Of a stretch of DNA of 64,000 nucleotides, positions 38,490-46,898 are shown piece after piece; positions within the stretch are counted from its first letter, which is position 1; every line of letters begins with the position of its first letter. Origin of the DNA: Arcicella gelida (GTDB taxonomy: Bacteria > Bacteroidota > Bacteroidia > Cytophagales > Spirosomataceae); the NCBI RefSeq assembly GCF_034931025.1, contig NZ_JAYGIL010000020.1:62001-126000 (forward strand), written 5' to 3'. The translations under genes and the position numbers were made by a program. Under the pieces are notes generated by a model. That model made no database searches. It was not told the DNA's origin and saw only the letters and a program-made list of their open reading frames with translations.

Positions 38490-38720
38490 TCAATCTGTTT
38501 GCTCTGATTCCTCTTTTTGGGCAGTTTCGTGTATTGCTTTTATTTTTTTACTTATTACAGAAGCTTTCATGGCAGTACGTAGTTTTTGAAGTTTTTCATA
38601 TTCACGAAGAAGATCTGGGTTTGATTTTAATTCTTCAATGATAGCAGTTTTCTCTTCTTCTGTTTCATCTCCACTTAAATGGTTGATAAGCCTCAATGTA
38701 TCTTCACTAGTAATATTCAT
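38490..38720 (-). CDS. Small anti-sigma-like protein without membrane segment
   Basis: The 76-residue, highly charged helical protein begins SEDTLRLINHLSGDETEEEKTAIIEELKSNPDLLREYE. This is the pattern of the N-terminal domain of zinc-less anti-sigma factors in Bacteroidota (a short 'sGe-s-eE' helix followed by residues like 'dp-l-xE'). It has no transmembrane or C-terminal part. It lies 91 bases downstream of the divergent sigma-like gene on the same strand, so it probably binds that sigma factor in the cytosol. Confidence 0.6.
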   Translation of the reverse strand: MNITSEDTLRLINHLSGDETEEEKTAIIEELKSNPDLLREYEKLQKLRTAMKASVISKKIKAIHETAQKEESEQTD

Positions 38721-38811
38721 TTGATATAAATTTTAGTGTAAAGCTACCAACGTTTTAATTAAAGAAAATGATATTTTTAAAATTATTTAACAGCCTAAAT
38801 GTAAAAAATGT

Positions 38812-39375
38812 CTATTTATCTAATTGGTCTCTTAATATTTTTAAACAATTACTGAAAAGTACTCTTAGGCTTCCTTCGTTGTCATTAGGGTATTTTTGGT
38901 ATATTTTTTTCCATTCCAAATCGTTTATTAATTTATCTGTAAGTAAATCTTTACATTTATTAGGCATTCCATCTATCAATGTAATTACTTGCTGGTAATA
39001 TAAAATGCTCTCAGCTTCTGCTTGAACAACGCCGAAAAGTTCAGTAATGCTATCAAGGCGGCTGACATCTTTATAACCACAACTTTTCCAATAATCTCTT
39101 CTTTTCCAATCAAGATGTCTTTTTGCCCACGCTATAATCATTGCTGAATTATCGTTATTTAGTTTTTCTATTTTCCCTTCAGTTACTCGGATATAAAGCT
39201 CAATAATTACATCATGATAAAGGTCAAACGCAGTGTTTGAGTCTCCTTTCAATTCGAATAAATGCCCAGAATAGAGTATTTTCTCTAAATACTCAAAAGC
39301 CCATGTTTCCCCGTTTTTTATTGCATCATATAAGTCCGGGTGAAGAGGCTGCTTGATTTTAATAGATTGTGCCAA
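38812..39375 (-). CDS. Divergent ECF-like sigma factor, pair 1
   Basis: The 187-residue protein has a sigma region 2-like stretch, TAFDLYHDVIIELYIRV, then IIAWAKRHLDWKRRDYWKS, which fits the end of region 2. A C-terminal segment LINDLEWKKIYQKYPN ... LRVLFSNCLKILRDQL fits region 4 with a weak helix-turn-helix. It is far from standard ECF groups, so DNA binding is not certain. It stands upstream of an anti-sigma-like gene and, after about 300 bases, the caspase operon, which it may control. Confidence 0.65.
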   Translation of the reverse strand: MAQSIKIKQPLHPDLYDAIKNGETWAFEYLEKILYSGHLFELKGDSNTAFDLYHDVIIELYIRVTEGKIEKLNNDNSAMIIAWAKRHLDWKRRDYWKSCGYKDVSRLDSITELFGVVQAEAESILYYQQVITLIDGMPNKCKDLLTDKLINDLEWKKIYQKYPNDNEGSLRVLFSNCLKILRDQLDK

Positions 39376-40019
39376 GTGTTTGTAAATTTATAGGTTATTA
39401 ATAAATTAAATTCTTCGATAAATTAAATTATAAATCAAGCAATTGATGAGGCTTGCTTCTTTCTATATATATGAAATTGCAAAACATAGGCTCAATCTAT
39501 TTGATAATGTGATAATTGTGTGTTGTGGGATAAACACTGAAGAGATTAATTATAATTTTCAGTGATCCAAATTTAGTTGATGCCCCAATTGCATAACATT
39601 GAGCCATAAATATAGACATAATATAAATGATTAGCTTTTTTAGGTAGGTATAATCCTAGCGTTTTTATTAACTTCTAAGAATATACGTTTATAGTTTAGC
39701 TCAAAAATTAAAGCGTTTGTAAAAAAAATACTACGTTTAAAAAAGAAGCAGACCGAAAAATAAGTTTCTCGGTATGTTACACTTTTACAGGCTCATCAAG
39801 CTAATTATGCTCTTCAAAAACACTGATTTGGAGTGTTTTATTCCTCTTTCTCTTCTAAAAGGTATTTTCTTTAGTCATCAAAATCTTTTTGATGTGTACC
39901 AAAATTTGTCTGATAATTCTAAACAATTCACTTATATTAACGTTGTGTTTGCCCAACGTCGGATTCTATATTCAAAGGTAAATACTACCTCTTATTTTAC
40001 CACTATTTGTTTTATATAC
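39376..40019. other. Long intergenic region between sigma-like and CHAT genes
   Basis: The genes on either side diverge, so two promoters should lie here, but I could not place them by eye. A small hairpin, acgttg (39940-39945) with caacgt (39954-39959), lies about 60 bases before the CHAT start. An open frame continues upstream of 40020 to 39774, but its residues show no protein-like features. Otherwise the sequence is plain AT-rich DNA. Confidence 0.5.
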
Positions 40020-42728
40020 ATGAAATATTTTATACTAGGCTTTTTAATAAGTATTTTCTTGATTCATGATGGAATTTCAATGAAATTATCCAAAGATAAA
40101 AATTTACAATTGGCTGAAAAAAAGCTAGATGAAGTAGAATCTTTGTATGCTCTTGTTCAACATGAAGCTTCCATCAAAGTGGGTAGAGAAATTCTTCGGC
40201 TTTTGCCTAATATTAATAAGTCAAATGAAAAATGTATTTTTAAAGCATATCTTAATCTTGCTACGAATTATTTCATGTTGTATAAAAGTGATTCAACAGA
40301 TTATTTTTTTAGCAAAGCCAATAATTTATTACGCCAAAGCCCCAATTTAACTGCTGAAATTCCCAATTATGTTGCCAATCATTGGGATCACCAAGGAATG
40401 TTTTATGCTCGTAAAGCAAATTATACACAGGCGGTACATTATATTCAAAAAGGCTTATTGGTTTGTAAAGAATACCACTTAAATCAATATGAACTTCCTT
40501 TTCTGAATAATCTCGCCAATACTTATGATTGGATGGGAGATTATCAAAATGCCTTTCTGATATATCAAAAAATTCAAAAAATTGGAGTCCCCAAGCATTA
40601 CAATGGTTTACAAACGCTTACATCAATGGGTTGGAACGCTCTTCGTAGGAAAGAATATGTTCAGGCAGAAGCTTTTTTTCAAAAAAGTTTAACAATGTAT
40701 CAATTTCTTGTTAATGAGAATCTTCTCGTTCATAATGAACTAGATAAAATGCTTATTAAGTTTGATTTAGGTGTTTGCTATTCATTGAGTACTTCATTTG
40801 AAAAAAGTAATTTATATCTTGATAAAGTAATTGATTTTTATGGAAAGAGTAAAATTAAAAAAGATAAGTATTTAAGCTTAGCTCATTTACAAAAAGCTAA
40901 AAATTTATATGCTTTAGGCGTAAAGCAACAGGCTTTACAGGAAGTTCAAAAAGGACTTCAAGCACTTGTTCTTGAATTTAATAGTGATGTTGTTGCCGAT
41001 AATCCATCACTGTCTCAAACTATTTTAGATAAAAAAAGCCTATTTCAATTGTTGACCTTCAAAGGTGAAATTTTGAGTAACACTTACGAAAAAAAGCATC
41101 AAGAAGCAATACTTGAAAAGAGTGTTAGATGTTTTTATTTAGCCGTGTTATTAGCAGAAAAGTACCGAAAGGCTATTGATTATCAGGAAGATAAGCTGAG
41201 GTTTAATCAAGATAATAAGCTAGTGTTTGAGAAAGCTATTCATTTAGGATATAAGTTCTACCAATTACAACCTAACATCGTTAATGCTAATTTATTTTTA
41301 AGAATTATGGAAAGTACAAAAGCCATAGCATTGAATGATAAAATAGCCATTGATAAAGTAAAGATTTCGACCAAAGCAATGCCTATCCAAGATGAAGAAC
41401 AGAAAGAATTACGCTATAATGCGGGATTAAAACAGGCTATGCTTGATAATAAAGTAAATGTAAAAAGCCTGGACAGTTTACGAAAATTATTGACAGACAG
41501 CGAATTAAAACTTTATGAATTAAATAACAAACTGGCATCGTATATGCCACATCGTAACAGCCAATACTTTAATGCTGACATATCAATAAAAGAAATTGTT
41601 GCGAATTTAAGCTCCGAAAGTGCCTATATCAGTTACACAATAACCTCTGATTTTAAAATCTTTGTACTGGCAGCTAATCATCAAAAAGTAATTATTAAAA
41701 AGCTAGAGATAGGGTCTGATTTTATCCATCAAACGCAAAAATTAATAATCGCATTAAGAGAGAATCCTACTTTATTTGCCTATCAAGGCAGTGCAGAAGC
41801 AACAGCTTTGTACAAGATTTTAATAAATCCTATAGAACAAGTATTAGTGGGAACAAAGTGTTTGATAATCAGCAGAGATGGTATTTTAAATTACTTACCT
41901 TTTGAAGTATTAGAATTGGGAAAAAACAAGAATGATTATCTAATTCGCTATTTTGCCATTTCGTATCAATATAATGCACTTACTTATCTATTAAAACAAG
42001 AGTTAAAAACAAATGTAAATCCTAAGCTTTTAACGATTACACCTTTTATTAAACAACAAATTATTGCCAATGATACACTCATGGCTTTGCCAGCGAGTTC
42101 AAAAACAGATAATGATGATGTTTTACTAGATGTTAAAGCCAGTAAAAATCGTTTTGTCCAGCTTTCAGATAAGTATGATGTATTTCATCTAAAGTGTCAT
42201 TCCGTTTCTGATCCTAATAAGTATGCAGACTCATATATTTATTTTAATCCATCTTCATCGCCTTGGAAATTAGGTTTTCATGAAATTATGACTTTACCAA
42301 TGAAACAATGTCAATTATTAATATTAGGTTCATGTAATAGTGGAAATGGCCATATTGAACCTCAAGAAGGAGTAATGTCTCTTTGTTATGCTTTCTATAA
42401 AGCAGGATGTAAAGCAGTATTGTCTGCTCAATGGCAAGCACATGATCGCTCCAGTGAATTTATTACTTCAAGGTTTTATAATTATCTAAAAGAAGGAAAA
42501 CCCAAAGATATTGCTTTGCAAAAGGCTAAAATAGATTTTTTAAACGAGCCATTAGGAAATGAATTGAATCATCCATTTTATTGGGCAAACCTAACGATTA
42601 CGGGAAACATTAGTCCAATTGTTACTAATAACTTTTCTAAGATTTATCTTTTTGCTGGAATTATATCCTGTTTACTCCTAATTCTATTTTTATTAAAAAA
42701 GTACGCTACAAAGCCTAGAATATCTTAG
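40020..42728 (+). CDS. TPR-CHAT domain protease with signal peptide and C-terminal membrane anchor
   Basis: Starting at the ATG 40020 gives MKYFILGFLISIFLIHDGIS, a good export signal; an earlier ATG at 39774 adds 82 residues that hide it. The middle has TPR-like helices (YTQAVHYIQKGLLVCKEYHL, YVQAEAFFQKSLTMYQFLV, QALQEVQKGLQAL). The CHAT domain fills about residues 530-865, with the catalytic His727 in VFHLKCHSVSDP and Cys772 in LLILGSCNSGNG, then EGVMSLCYAFYKAGCKAVL. One membrane helix (IYLFAGIISCLLLILFLL) near the end is followed by a short basic tail. CHAT is a caspase relative. Its 3' end overlaps the convergent anti-sigma gene by 14 bases. Confidence 0.87.
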   Translation: MKYFILGFLISIFLIHDGISMKLSKDKNLQLAEKKLDEVESLYALVQHEASIKVGREILRLLPNINKSNEKCIFKAYLNLATNYFMLYKSDSTDYFFSKANNLLRQSPNLTAEIPNYVANHWDHQGMFYARKANYTQAVHYIQKGLLVCKEYHLNQYELPFLNNLANTYDWMGDYQNAFLIYQKIQKIGVPKHYNGLQTLTSMGWNALRRKEYVQAEAFFQKSLTMYQFLVNENLLVHNELDKMLIKFDLGVCYSLSTSFEKSNLYLDKVIDFYGKSKIKKDKYLSLAHLQKAKNLYALGVKQQALQEVQKGLQALVLEFNSDVVADNPSLSQTILDKKSLFQLLTFKGEILSNTYEKKHQEAILEKSVRCFYLAVLLAEKYRKAIDYQEDKLRFNQDNKLVFEKAIHLGYKFYQLQPNIVNANLFLRIMESTKAIALNDKIAIDKVKISTKAMPIQDEEQKELRYNAGLKQAMLDNKVNVKSLDSLRKLLTDSELKLYELNNKLASYMPHRNSQYFNADISIKEIVANLSSESAYISYTITSDFKIFVLAANHQKVIIKKLEIGSDFIHQTQKLIIALRENPTLFAYQGSAEATALYKILINPIEQVLVGTKCLIISRDGILNYLPFEVLELGKNKNDYLIRYFAISYQYNALTYLLKQELKTNVNPKLLTITPFIKQQIIANDTLMALPASSKTDNDDVLLDVKASKNRFVQLSDKYDVFHLKCHSVSDPNKYADSYIYFNPSSSPWKLGFHEIMTLPMKQCQLLILGSCNSGNGHIEPQEGVMSLCYAFYKAGCKAVLSAQWQAHDRSSEFITSRFYNYLKEGKPKDIALQKAKIDFLNEPLGNELNHPFYWANLTITGNISPIVTNNFSKIYLFAGIISCLLLILFLLKKYATKPRIS

Positions 42729-43404
42729 CCCACAAAATTTGCCACCATAGTTTAGCTTTATCGATTTTACCAATTGGATATACACAATCTTTACAAGAAC
42801 TTAATTCGTCGTACAAATGATTAGCTTCTTGTATTTGTCCACTTCTTAAATAAGCCAAAACTAAGTGCCATTGAGTTGCTTCTTTAAAATATGGACGAAG
42901 ATTATTATTCTTTAATACAACTTGAAAACTTTGAACTGCCTTTTGAAACTGCCCTTCAGCTAAATAACTTTGTCCAGCATAAAAGTTATCAAATACTTTT
43001 TTTTCTACAGGAGAAAGAATAGAAACATCTACATCTCTAACAATAGTAAGGTCGTTTTCAGAACCAGGTAGTTGAATAACTGAGAATGAAGCATACAATA
43101 CAAAAATTAAACAAGCTGCAACCAGACCGCTTAAATAAGGGAAAAGGGTTATGAAAGGAGTTTTCCTCTTTAGAGGAATTATAGGCTCTTCTTGTTCTAA
43201 TTTATCTAAAGTTGCTATTATGTTTTGTTCAATCGTTATCTCTTTTATCATATTTGTTAGTTTTTGATAATCGGATACTTCTTTTGAAAAATCAAAATCA
43301 TTCTTTAAGGCATTTTCAAAGTTAGCCATTTCGTCAACTGACAAACTACCATTGAAATATTGCTCAATGGTTTCTAAACGTTGGTAATCATCTTTTGGAT
43401 TCAT
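42715..43404 (-). CDS. Anti-sigma-like membrane protein with TPR-like periplasmic part, pair 2
   Basis: Residues 1-80 look like an anti-sigma N-terminus (IEQYFNGSLSVDEMANFENALKND). One membrane helix follows at about 87-106 (FPYLSGLVAACLIFVLYASF). A short periplasmic part has a TPR-like repeat (NFYAGQSYLAEGQFQKAVQSF, HLVLAYLRSGQIQEANHLYDEL). The start overlaps the sigma gene stop by 4 bases, and the 3' end overlaps the CHAT gene. The periplasmic TPR could sense the TPR region of CHAT or another envelope protein; that is inference. Confidence 0.75.
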   Translation of the reverse strand: MNPKDDYQRLETIEQYFNGSLSVDEMANFENALKNDFDFSKEVSDYQKLTNMIKEITIEQNIIATLDKLEQEEPIIPLKRKTPFITLFPYLSGLVAACLIFVLYASFSVIQLPGSENDLTIVRDVDVSILSPVEKKVFDNFYAGQSYLAEGQFQKAVQSFQVVLKNNNLRPYFKEATQWHLVLAYLRSGQIQEANHLYDELSSCKDCVYPIGKIDKAKLWWQILWAKIF

Positions 43405-43979
43405 GGTTTAAGTAGAAGTGTTTTAAGTTTTTCTAAACATCTAAATTTGCGAACTTTTACTGCATCTGGATTCCCTAAATTAAAGCGCAGGGCAATATCT
43501 TTAATTGAAAGTTCTTCGCCATAATATGCCATCAGGATACTTCGGCAAGGTTCTCCTAATCGTTCAAGTATATTGGGAAGTGAACTATTTTCTTCTTCGT
43601 TTTCTAGTATTGCACTAGATGTTAGTTCCTGAGTATAAACGTTTTTTTGGGTCAAATATTCTTGTTCTCTTCTAAATCGCCTTCCATCAGCCTCTTTTTT
43701 TTTAAGCCATTTGTTGTTAGCGATTTGTATGAAATAACCTTCCATTTCCTTTAAAGACTTTGCTTCAAACTTTAAATGTCGTACTTGACGAAAAAAAATA
43801 ATAATTACTTCTTGAAAAATATCCTTGGCATCATCATAATTACCCCCTTGTTTAAAAATATGTGATGCTATGATTGGTTTAAAAAAGCGATATAAAAATA
43901 CAGTCACATTATTAATCTCTGTGTGGTTATTACTTCTCAGTATATCAACCACATCGCTTGGGCTATATCTTTGATTCAT
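43401..43979 (-). CDS. ECF-like sigma factor, pair 2
   Basis: The 192-residue protein has region 2 features (FLYRFFKPIIASHIFKQGG, YDDAKDIFQEVIIIFFRQVRHL, IANNKWLKKKEADGRR). Region 4 is LPNILERLGEPCRSILMAYY, then LSIKDIALRFNLGNPDAVKVRKFRCLEKLK, a clear helix-turn-helix. It is translationally coupled to the anti-sigma-like gene by a 4-base overlap. CHAT-TPR genes next to such sigma genes recur in Bacteroidota genomes as I recall them, so the CHAT gene is a likely partner. Confidence 0.82.
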   Translation of the reverse strand: MNQRYSPSDVVDILRSNNHTEINNVTVFLYRFFKPIIASHIFKQGGNYDDAKDIFQEVIIIFFRQVRHLKFEAKSLKEMEGYFIQIANNKWLKKKEADGRRFRREQEYLTQKNVYTQELTSSAILENEEENSSLPNILERLGEPCRSILMAYYGEELSIKDIALRFNLGNPDAVKVRKFRCLEKLKTLLLKP

Positions 43980-44213
43980 AATTGTTTATATTGAAAATAG
44001 GAAGGTAAGGATACACTGTTAAAAAAAAATGTTTAATACAAAATACCATTTAAAGATACCTGAGAGAAAGTATAAATTTTTATAATTATCAAAAAAATAA
44101 TAGCTTCTTTTCAATCAATTTATTTAAAAAATTAAGGTCTAAAATCAAAAAAGGTTATTTCAGATACATGTAGAGTTGTGTTGTGTTAAACTTCCTCCAA
44201 CACACCTAAACTC

Positions 44214-44387
44214 ATGTATAAGTTATTAAGCATTTTTGTTTTGGGACTTTTATTAACAGCTTGCCAAGACGAACCAGCAATTCAACCAAAAGTAGGTAAT
44301 AGTAAAAATGTTACTTTATCTGATTCAACAACTGTAAAAAAGGTAAGCGATGACCCACCAGCGGCAACAGGTAATGGTCGTCCATAA
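44214..44387 (+). CDS. Small lipoprotein
   Basis: A 57-residue ORF runs from ATG 44214 to TAA 44387, with the lipoprotein signal MYKLLSIFVLGLLLTACQDE (lipobox LTAC). The mature peptide is short and rich in Ser, Thr, Pro and Asp (ending PPAATGNGRP). I do not recognise a family. A strong terminator follows, which supports an expressed gene. It lies between two sigma/anti-sigma pairs and points away from the pair 2 sigma gene. Confidence 0.7.
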   Translation: MYKLLSIFVLGLLLTACQDEPAIQPKVGNSKNVTLSDSTTVKKVSDDPPAATGNGRP

Positions 44388-44423
44388 GTAATGTTACCTC
44401 TCATCTCTAAATGAGTTTTTTAT

Positions 44424-44456
44424 ATACCCCATCAAGAATGATGGGGTATTTTTTTA
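44424..44456 (+). terminator. Intrinsic terminator after the small lipoprotein
   Basis: The arms ataccccatca (44424-44434) and tgatggggtat (44439-44449) pair perfectly with a 4-base loop and are followed by seven T. Confidence 0.92.
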
Positions 44457-44540
44457 ATAGGTGTGCTTTTTTTAACAATTATGACACCTCTTGTCAATAC
44501 ATTTATTACCACTAATTAAAAAAAGTTACATCCTCTTCTT

Positions 44541-45194
44541 TTAATTTGATAATTCTGCAGTTAGCTTCTCCCATTTTTTTGATTTAATGAGAAAATATTT
44601 TCTTTTTCCTATTGTTAATACGAACTTATCAGTAGTATCATCGAAGTATATTTTTGCTTTTTTATTAAAATCAACACTTATTTTGGGCAATTTGAAAATA
44701 ATTTTCTGTGGGCTTAGGCTATTATCCTCATAAATTATTTGATAAGTTGTGTCTTTTTGTGGTGCTTTTATAGCTTCCCAAACCAAGGATTTGGTTGAGA
44801 ATTTATGATGTTCTTTAGACGGTTTTGAGCTATTTTCGTACAGCTTTGATTGATAACTAAAACTACCTTGTAGTTGATTTAAATCGTAGAAGCGTTTGTA
44901 AATGATTAAACTAAAAGAGAAAACAAAAATCAAACACGCTGCCAATTCAATGAATTTTAGGCGAAACAATGGGATAATAGGTTTTATGTGTTCTTTTAGG
45001 GTTATTTCATCAATCGTTTTTTCTATTTCAAAATAAGTAATTTCATCAAGCCAATGATCTAGCTTTGTCCAAATCAGGTAATCTTGATAAAAGTTGTCGT
45101 CTTCTTGCAGTTTTTTCAGGAAGATTTTTCGTTGATTTACATCCAAATTACCCTTTATGTATTCTTCAAATACTTTATAATTATCTTCTAGCAT
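44541..45194 (-). CDS. Anti-sigma-like membrane protein, pair 3
   Basis: The 217-residue protein begins YKVFEEYIKGNLDVNQRKIFLKKLQEDDNFYQDYL, the same kind of anti-sigma N-terminus as in the pairs at 38490 and 42715. A membrane helix is at about residues 83-102 (FIELAACLIFVFSFSLIIYK). The periplasmic part of about 110 residues is basic and beta-rich and not recognised. It lies 20 bases downstream of the sigma-like gene at 45215. Confidence 0.68.
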   Translation of the reverse strand: MLEDNYKVFEEYIKGNLDVNQRKIFLKKLQEDDNFYQDYLIWTKLDHWLDEITYFEIEKTIDEITLKEHIKPIIPLFRLKFIELAACLIFVFSFSLIIYKRFYDLNQLQGSFSYQSKLYENSSKPSKEHHKFSTKSLVWEAIKAPQKDTTYQIIYEDNSLSPQKIIFKLPKISVDFNKKAKIYFDDTTDKFVLTIGKRKYFLIKSKKWEKLTAELSN

Positions 45195-45214
45195 AAATAT
45201 TTTTCACTTTGAAT

Positions 45215-46387
45215 TTATGGCTTTTCATGACAGATATATTGATATATGGCTTTTCCTTTGGCATTTCCCCAAGTACTTTCTGGAAGATTGATTTCATTTT
45301 TCATCCAATCAATTAAGGCTTTTTTGCAATCCTGACGTTGTTGTGCTTCTGACTGCTTATTTTTATAATTATAATTTTTACTTGAATTAAAGAAAGCTCT
45401 TGATGCTTCAGCAAGCGTGGCCTCAATTACGAGTTTAATAAAATGAGATTTACGTCCAGTTAGTAAAAGTCTTCTAGCGTTTCCAGCATGAACTTTTTCA
45501 ATGGCGTCTAGTCCATCTTGGATAAATAGAAAAACTTCTTCTAAACTAAATGATTTATCAGCGGGTATTTTTAAATGATTTACAACTTTAGAGCTACTTT
45601 TTTCTCTATGGGATTTATCCAATAGGGTATCGAAAATTCCTTGCCAATAACGTTGTATGCTTGTTTTAAGAATAAAATCTTTTCGAGATAATTCACTAAA
45701 AAGTAACTCCATACTTTCTGAAAACAAATCATCATCAGTATTTCTCTTTGCAGCAAAAGATAATCTACACAGTTCATTAATGTTGCTTTCTGCTCTTCTT
45801 TTTGCTGATTCATTTTGAGAGTAACGAATTGTAAAAATTAAATATGTTTCTTGAATAATATGATGTAACTTAGCAAGTCTATTTTTGGTAATTTTTTCGT
45901 CTTTCCCTAAAGTTTTATAGATGTAATAATCAAATGTTTGTTGTGATATCCAATCTGTCATTAATTGTTGATTAGCGACATTGATTAGTAAGTGGTTATT
46001 TTTAGTTGAGTTGAATAATTGTAAAAAAGGATTTAATATTTTACGGATTTTTTTTTCGATGCTCAAGTAATCTGTTTCTTTTTGATTAATGAACCTGAGC
46101 ATTTCTTCAGTTAACCTATTTTCATAATGCGTTAATGATACAGTTTTTCTGAGCCTTTTTATTAACTCATCTTCCTTGGGCAAATAGTCATACTCAATAA
46201 TGGCAGACAATATCATTTTCAATGTATTATCAATTTCTTTTTCAGTTTCATTATCAGATAAATATTTTTGTTTAGCATGACTCTTCAGATGCTTTCTATA
46301 CATCGTTCTAAAGTTATAAATAGCATTATTCTGAATTGTTTTATCATTACTTTTTAAGGCTGCTATTACTTCTTCATATAAAGTCAT
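45215..46387 (-). CDS. Large divergent sigma-like protein with two region 2-like segments, pair 3
   Basis: The 390-residue protein is rich in helices. One segment (IQNNAIYNFRTMYRKHLKSHAKQ then SDNETEKEIDNTLKMILSAI) and a second one (residues from about 205, RRAESNINELCRLSF then TDDDLFSESMELLFSELSR, followed by SIQRYWQGIFDTLLDKSHRE) both resemble sigma region 2. I see no clear region 4. The C-terminal 110 residues are unknown. The position before an anti-sigma-like gene supports the reading. It could also be an unrelated helical protein. Confidence 0.5.
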   Translation of the reverse strand: MTLYEEVIAALKSNDKTIQNNAIYNFRTMYRKHLKSHAKQKYLSDNETEKEIDNTLKMILSAIIEYDYLPKEDELIKRLRKTVSLTHYENRLTEEMLRFINQKETDYLSIEKKIRKILNPFLQLFNSTKNNHLLINVANQQLMTDWISQQTFDYYIYKTLGKDEKITKNRLAKLHHIIQETYLIFTIRYSQNESAKRRAESNINELCRLSFAAKRNTDDDLFSESMELLFSELSRKDFILKTSIQRYWQGIFDTLLDKSHREKSSSKVVNHLKIPADKSFSLEEVFLFIQDGLDAIEKVHAGNARRLLLTGRKSHFIKLVIEATLAEASRAFFNSSKNYNYKNKQSEAQQRQDCKKALIDWMKNEINLPESTWGNAKGKAIYQYICHEKP

Positions 46388-46457
46388 GATAAATCTTTAG
46401 TAAATGATTATAAGATAGAATCTAACTATGATGCTTGTTTTGAAAAGAAGCAAGTAT

Positions 46458-46826
46458 TTAAAAAATATGAGGGAAAGATGATTTTTGGTCGAATAAATAA
46501 TAATCTAAAAATTCTTTTCGCCTTCTTGATATACTGGCTCTCAAGTTGTTTTGCATTAATATATAATTTTTATGTCGTGAATATCTTTCCATGTAAGCAC
46601 TATTGATGATATATGCACGATGTACTCTCAGAAAACCATGATTAATAAATTGCTCTTCAAACGACTTTATTGTTTTGGCAAACATGATTTTTTTTCCGTT
46701 ATTTAGATAAAAGAAAGTGTAATTGATGGATGCTTCCAGCATTACGATGTCTGAAATTGAATAAATTTCATTTCCAATGCGAATATCATTAGAATGTGTT
46801 TTGTTCTTATGTGTTTTCATAAACAT
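46458..46826 (-). CDS. Stand-alone LytTR DNA-binding protein
   Basis: The 122-residue protein consists of a LytTR domain only: IYSISDIVMLEASINYTFFYLNNGKKIMFAKTIKSF and then FLRVHRAYIINSAYMERYSRHKNYILMQN. The 'RVHRAYIIN' motif is diagnostic. There is no receiver domain, so it is not phosphorylated in the usual way. It could be a DNA-binding regulator of the locus on either side. It is 71 bases upstream of the sigma-like gene at 46387, and the DUF4384 gene is upstream at 46899. Confidence 0.85.
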   Translation of the reverse strand: MFMKTHKNKTHSNDIRIGNEIYSISDIVMLEASINYTFFYLNNGKKIMFAKTIKSFEEQFINHGFLRVHRAYIINSAYMERYSRHKNYILMQNNLRASISRRRKEFLDYYLFDQKSSFPHIF

Positions 46827-46898
46827 ATGTTAAGAAAAAAGTAGAGTTACTCTGTTTAATTCTTACATATTAATACCACCACACCGTTAAACGTTACA

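Noticed and set aside
39774..40019. N-terminal extension of the CHAT protein
   Set aside because: The extra 82 residues have no domain and would bury the signal peptide that begins at 40020.
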